Shown: positions 58,619 to 64,000 of the stretch, one piece after another
Layout: each line of letters opens with the position of its first letter
Numbering within the stretch: the stretch's first letter is position 1
Notes under the pieces: generated by a model
Told to the model about the DNA's origin: nothing
The model's input: only the letters and a program-made list of their open reading frames with translations
Database searches by the model: none
Made by a program: the position numbers and the translations under genes
NCBI GenBank assembly: GCA_027924645.1
Contig: BSBN01001807.1
Span: 12,852,001-12,916,000, forward strand
Direction of reading: 5' to 3'
Source: Cunninghamia lanceolata
Taxonomy: Eukaryota > Streptophyta > Pinopsida > Cupressales > Cupressaceae
DNA length: 64,000 bases

Positions 58619-60281
58619 TTTAAATAGAGAAAGCCATATCGTTTATAAAAGGAGACTCATGGAGAGTCGTATCCTTTACTAAAGGATATGAAGATAAGAG
58701 TAATATAAATGTTTAAGTATTTTCTTTTTTCATGGTTTTTGGGCTAGCTTTAAGGACGATCACCACCACTCATGCTTGAATTTAAATTAGTTTTGGATAA
58801 TTTAATTTTTCTATTGTACCATATTTGATATAACTTATCTTTGAGAATGATCATAATGATAATTTTTTAATATTTCATTGTTTAAATTTTAAGGTAGTGG
58901 GGTTGTTTGTTGGTGCTAAAATGGAGTTTGTCCATATGTTTGGTTAGGATTATATAATGGGATTATAGTCTTGTTAAGCCTTGCTATGTTGTTAAGATTT
59001 TAGATTCACTATTTTCACACTTGAATTCACTATTTAGAATTAACTAAATCCCGTATAAAATGTTTAGGAACTTATTATTCAATGTGGTGTATATTGATCT
59101 AAGCCTTGTGTGCACCATTAAAGAACATAGATTAGTTATACAAGTTTGTGTTTATTATGGGTGCATTATATTTAGTACTTGATTCTTATGGCATGTTCTC
59201 CTTCTAAGATTGATATCATTCTCAGTTAACTATTTGATATTAGGAGTCCCTATAAAAGCTCTTGGTTCTATCTCATTGTCTTCAACTTGGTCATAGAAAA
59301 GTGAAATTGGTTTATAGATAGATCATTCCCTTCAAGGTGAATTAAAGCTATTGTCAAATTGGATGAGGAGGTTCAATAAATTGGTACAAATATAAGCTAT
59401 AACTTTTAAATACCTAAGCCTTGTTATAAATAAAAATTGTTAATCAGATGTAGATATTTTTTGTCTCTCTAAAATTAACAAGAGGAGAACATTATGTGTA
59501 GTTGGTACCTTGTTAAGACATTATTGAAACAATATAGAAATCATCTCACAAGTTTTTTTGGGACATTCAATGTTGTAAAGGTCACATATTTTTTGCAAAT
59601 TCTAAATCATATTGAAAAAAAGTGTAGTACACAAAACAAGTGTACACTATTCATTATAAATTAGAAATGAGGCTGAGAAAAGGAGAGTGGGTAGTAATAT
59701 GTACTTTCACATAAGTTGTCAACCTATTAAAAAGACAATAAAAGGTCATCCTCTCAAGTTATCACTCTCTACTAAGTTTCCAATGTACTAAGACTATTCA
59801 TACTCTGATGTAATTTGTGAAATCTTAACCATCATATTCTATTCTATTCTATTATATTCTATATATATTTGTTTTAATTTTACTACTTGATAATTTATGT
59901 GGCATGGTTTTAGCTTCATCATTCTCAAGTTCCCTAGGGTTTCCTTTCAACATATCATTTAAATAGCTCTCAAGTTATAATGAATGCCTTATGGCATTGA
60001 GGGGAATTTAAACCTAGGAAACACTCTTATGAGTTGTCTTCATTATACATGCTTATATAGCTCAAGTTGAAATTAGTCTATACTTTTTATCACCTCCATC
60101 TAACTCACTTTTAGGAAATTTTTCAAATCATGCATATGTATACCATACTATACAAAAATTTAAATGTTGTAGTCTCTTCTCTTGAGGAAAGAAACCTAAA
60201 ACAAGTTTCTATATTTCTCTCTTTAATATACATTACAATTCCTACTATGACCATGGACAAAAGGCAACTTGATGAAATAAT
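58619..60281. other. Unclassified DNA
   Basis: No gene or repeat family recognised. A short ATTCT run lies at about 59839-59861. Confidence 0.4.
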
Positions 60282-60706
60282 TGGAGTTCTAACTTAATGG
60301 GCTCCCTTTCTCCATTAAAGGTAGAGCTTATTGGATAACCTTCTATAAAGTAACATTAACCTCACACTTTCCAAGGCCAAGAAATTAGAGATCTATAATA
60401 TTTAGCTAATAAGACACCTAAGAAAGCAAATGAATGAAGGAAAGCAAAGCCAAAAATTAGAAATGAGATAGAATAAATTGTATTCAAATTAATGAGAACG
60501 CAAATCATACAATGAAAATGAGATGCTTGTATGAGAGAGATGGGTGAGTATTTATAGGATTTACCACCCAAGAGACTAAAAACACAACCAATATGGGATA
60601 AAGTGAAATTTCCCCTAAGTAAACTTAACCTAGTGTGAAGAGAGCTGAAGCAGAGAACTAGCTAGGAAAAGAACTAGTTAGATAAAGAACCCTATTCAAA
60701 CTAACA
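60282..60706 (-). repeat. Copia-4 3' LTR (approximate left limit)
   Basis: Right limit is firm: on the - strand TGTTAGTTTGAATAGG follows the polypurine tract. A TATA box (CTATAAATA, - strand) lies at 60549-60557. The left limit at 60282 is chosen because the + strand reads TGGAGTTC there, giving TG..CA ends; no second LTR is in the window to confirm it. Confidence 0.55.
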
Positions 60707-60719
60707 CCCCCTTAAGTGC
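60707..60719 (-). other. Polypurine tract, Copia-4
   Basis: The - strand reads GCACTTAAGGGGG directly before the LTR start. Confidence 0.7.
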
Positions 60720-60929
60720 AAATTAGGGGGAAGTGTAAACAAAGATGAAAAGATGGGTCCTGACAATGAGGCCTGATGAGGTACCCATGTACAAAAGATC
60801 CCCTTAGTAGAAAAGAAGGGGAAAACCCAATAGGAAAAAACTCCCCCCATGATAAGATGAAGCAAGATGGGCTAAGTGACCCCCCAGAAGGAATGTCCCA
60901 CATCCCCAAGAGAGACCGAAGATGGACAT

Positions 60930-61440
60930 ACTTGCTCTTTGTGAAGGGTTTGGTGAATATATTTACAACCTACTCTATTGTCAGATAATAGCACAAATTG
61001 ATGACCTACTTCTAAATCAACTCCCTAAGAAAATGCATGTGGATCTTGATGTGTTTGCTATGCTAATGATGGAGTAGTATCTTTGAGATCTAGATGCTGC
61101 TCTGGTTGTCATGGTAGATGACTGATGGCTTCTGAAAAGTGATGCCAAGTTCAATGAGAATATTTTGAATCCAAATAGTCTCAATGGCGGCATTGACAAC
61201 CCCCTGATATTCAACCTCAATTGAAGAAAGAGCAATGGCATGTTGCTTCTTATTCTAACAACCAATGGGACTTGAACGAAGGTAAAAATTGTAGCTAGAT
61301 GTGGACTTGCAATCATCAAGATCACTAGCCTAGTCAGAGTCTGTGTATCCAATTAGATCTAAATGTGTGCATGATGTATAGTGAATCCCATACCTATGAG
61401 TTCCCTGTATGTAGTGCAAAATTTGTTTGCTAGCCTTCCA
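60930..61440 (-). pseudogene. Copia-4 RNase H, broken
   Basis: The - strand reads DTDWASDLDDCKSTSSYNFY, then SIEVEYQGVVNAAIETIW and YHDNQSSI, then HIKIHMHFLRELI, so the acidic residues D, E and D are present. Several stops interrupt it. It ends in VVNIFTKPF (normally ADIFTKPL) near 60950. Confidence 0.85.
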
Positions 61441-62640
61441 GTGAAGCTCATGTGGCTCTGTCATGAAAATAGAAACAATACCAACTATAAATAAAATGTT
61501 GGGGTATGTGTCAAGTAGATGAGGCTACCAACAAGCTAACAATACAAAGTGGCATCAACTAGTGGTGTGGAATACTTCACCTCAAGCTTGACTCCAGACA
61601 GAAAGGGAGTTGGTGCAGGCATACAATCAGCCATGTGAAAACAAGCCAGAAGATCAAGAGCATACTTGGGTTGCACAAGAGAGATCCCAGAAGAGGTCTA
61701 AGTTAGTCAAAGACCCAAGTCGGTCATGGAAAACCTATCATGCAAACTAGTCTCAACACTCACAATGATGGATGAGGTGATCCCATTGACAATCAAGTCA
61801 TCAACATAGAGAGCCAAGAAAAGAAGAGCATCCTCCTATCTCAAGATGTAGACATTCAAATCTGAGTGGTATCTAAAGAACCCAACTAAGAGAAGAAAGG
61901 AGTCCATCTTAGCATACCAAGCCAATGGGGCCTATTTGAGGCCATAGAGAGACTTCCTCAACTTGTAAACTAATGAAAAATCCTAAACAAATCCATGTGG
62001 TTCTCCATGTAAATCTCCTCTAGTAGATCCCCATGAAGAAATGCACTCTTCACATCCATTTGATGTACAAACCAACCTTGTGTTGTAGAAAAATAAAGTA
62101 TCAAGTGAATGGAGTTCATCTTGGCAACGGGGGAAAAGGTCTCAATGTAGTCAACACCAAAAACTTGTGATAAACTTTTGGCCACAAGTCATGCTTTGAA
62201 CTTGTCAATTGATCCATTCACTACTAATTTAGTTCAATAAATCCACTTACATCAAACCAGTTTTCTTCCCTCAAGAAGTGGAACGAGATCCCAAGTTTTG
62301 TTCTGAATCAAGGAGTTGTACTCTTCCTCCATTATTGAATCCCACTCAGTAATACTTGATGCTTCATTAAAGGACTATGGATCTGAAGTTGTGGCAATAT
62401 AGGAATGTAAAATATCCTAGTACTATGACTAAGTTCTCCAAGTATCTAAAGGATCCCCAATAAGAGTGCCTACAAACTCAATTGTTTGACGAGCCCATCG
62501 AGGCATGATAGGGGATAGAGGAGGAGAATCATCAACCTCAAAATTGAAACTCTATGAAGAGGAGGATGAGACCTCATGATCAACTCTACGAGTAGAGGAA
62601 GCTGGAGGAAAATCCCCTTAATCTAATTTGTCATGACCTC
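61441..62640 (-). pseudogene. Copia-4 reverse transcriptase, broken
   Basis: From 62640 down: PIMPRWARQTIEFVG, then FNEASSITEWDSIMEEEYNS and NKTWDLVPL. The open stretch 62185-61970 has YIETFSPVAKMNSI and HQMDVKSAFLHGDLLEEIYM. The catalytic YVDD is at 61797-61808 (ALYVDDLIVNG), then LVGSLIYLTHT near 61530. Stops and frameshifts occur between these blocks. Confidence 0.88.
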
Positions 62641-64000
62641 CTTGGAATATTTTTATTAGACATTTATTTAACCATCTTTTTTGTTTTCTATTTATAATTA
62701 TAATTAAAAACAATAGTGTTCTTAACAAGTAGTTAAATTGTTATGTCTGGTGGTTTAAATTGGGTAGACTTGACTTAACACTAAGTGCATGGCCACATCA
62801 AGAAAATAATTACATTCTTATGATTGAATTTCCAACTTTCCTTAGTTATTTAGATCTAGTAGCAATATTTATGATGAAGTTGTTTGGATTTCTCATCTCC
62901 CTTTGGTTAACTTATCTAACAATCATATCATACTCATATGTTCCCAAGGATTATAGGACTGTGGTAAGATGGTAGTGGAAATGCCTAGCACATACATCAA
63001 AGAGCCCATAAATGGAAATCCTTCCATCACTAGAGCTATGAAAGTTGAAGGACTAACTTCATTGATTATAAACCTAACATCTCTTATGAGCTACTAAAGC
63101 TAAATGTGTGAGAATCCATCATACTCTATGTTTGAATATATCGAAACTAACTGTAGAGATATATAGTAATATAGTAGCTGATAAATCCATGATATTTTTA
63201 ATGTTTTAAAAGATGTTAGCAACACCTATAAATATAATTTTATTACTATTTCTGTTATAACCATAGACTATGTATTGTCTTGGATGTTAAAGAGGACCAT
63301 CACCTCTAAAAATAAAAGATATTGTCTATGTAAAGGCTCCAATTATAGATAAATATCTTGTATATGAAATAATTTGATAAAAAAATTGGATGAGTTTGCA
63401 TGGCTAGGGGATTGATAACATTTGATATTTGAATATTGTTATAATCAAGAAGCAATTTTGTCCTATATGACATGGCAAAGAATGGTCCATTAAGAGGCAA
63501 TACTACAATTTAAAAGGTATGTTCAAATGGGTAAAGACATCCAAGAAGATGATATTTTGATATAGTATACAGATGTTTTTTTTCACAACTATCTAAGGAG
63601 GTTAGTATTTCTCTAAAAATTATAAATTTCTTGGGTATAAAAGAACATGCTTGTAATGGGTTGTTGTCACCCTAATAAATCATCTAGAGAGCAAGCCTAG
63701 AAAGGATAGCTCACTTGTTGCTTTAATTGTTTTGGATCATTACTATATGTTTAATGACTATTTATTTTCCTTGTAGAAACATGAAAAATCATACATGCTT
63801 ATGGTTATGAAAATCCCATATAATCTCCTTGATAAGATCATCAAATCATTTTTAAAGTATTGTCATAGCATATTATATGTTGACTTATTAAATTAATTAT
63901 GGGCTTTATTTATTCTACATCAAAAATAAAAATTATTGATTATTGTGTTACTAACTATTTTGGTGATCCTATTGATAGGACATATACCTCAATCTATGTC
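62641..64000. other. Unclassified AT-rich DNA
   Basis: No gene, repeat partner or LTR recognised. Open frames of 64-71 codons have no support. Confidence 0.4.

Larger units (their letters stand above)
60707..62640 (-). mobile_element. Copia-4: 5'-truncated copia element
   Basis: Contains RT and RNase H and, at 60720-60950, a 3' untranslated part, in a third copia lineage distinct from Copia-1/3 and Copia-2. Upstream of about 62640 the similarity stops, so gag, protease and integrase are missing. Sequence beyond that point is unrelated AT-rich DNA. Confidence 0.85.

Noticed and set aside
61017..61352. 111-codon - strand frame as a gene
   Set aside because: It is a shadow frame of the Copia-4 RNase H, whose motifs read in another - strand frame.

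Overview
This is plant nuclear DNA, most plausibly from a large, repeat-rich seed-plant genome. A gymnosperm or conifer is my best guess, but it is an inference. I find no intact host gene. The supporting signs are several generations of LTR retrotransposons with an initiator-tRNA-Met primer binding site, LINE remnants of the plant ORF1 type (DUF4283-like domain plus CCHC knuckle), a decayed plant pentatricopeptide-repeat (PPR) gene, and long AT-rich stretches without coding capacity. Base changes between repeat copies are mostly transitions, and most premature stops are TAG, as expected in methylated, ageing plant heterochromatin.

Layout. 1-6969: Ty1/copia element Copia-1 (+ strand; its first ~200 bp lie outside the window). 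It is inserted into the left LTR of Copia-2 (6970-12733, + strand), which is itself inserted into LINE-A, a LINE ORF1 relic whose 3' end is at 12734-13455. 13456-16199: unclassified DNA with an 83-bp perfect tandem duplication and a CA tract. 16200-19690: a strongly decayed Ty3/gypsy gag-pol on the + strand (PR, RT, IN recognisable; RNase H and LTRs not). 19691-23259: mostly unclassified, with a LINE-like 3' end near 20350. 23265-33043: Copia-3, same family as Copia-1 but on the - strand, bounded by a CCTTT target duplication; its 3' LTR is split by a 2.55-kb solo LTR with an AATAT duplication. 33880-35790: PPR pseudogene (- strand). 35791-44390: mostly unclassified, with a 72-bp tandem repeat, LTR/promoter-like pieces and an 84-bp AT microsatellite. 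44391-55010: an unusual AT-rich mosaic of one repeat family in both orientations, with three GC-richer terminal modules and an inserted ORF1-only LINE (LINE-B, 50946-52825). 55011-58618: low-complexity DNA ending in a Helitron-like 3' terminus. 60282-62640: 5'-truncated copia element Copia-4 (- strand). The rest shows nothing I can name.

How it fits together. The window is a stack of dead mobile elements. The insertion order can be read directly: LINE-A, then Copia-2, then Copia-1; Copia-3, then the solo LTR; AT-rich repeat, then LINE-B. No element has an intact polyprotein, so none could move on its own now. The least familiar part is the 44.4-55.0 kb mosaic and its possible link to Helitron-like ends.
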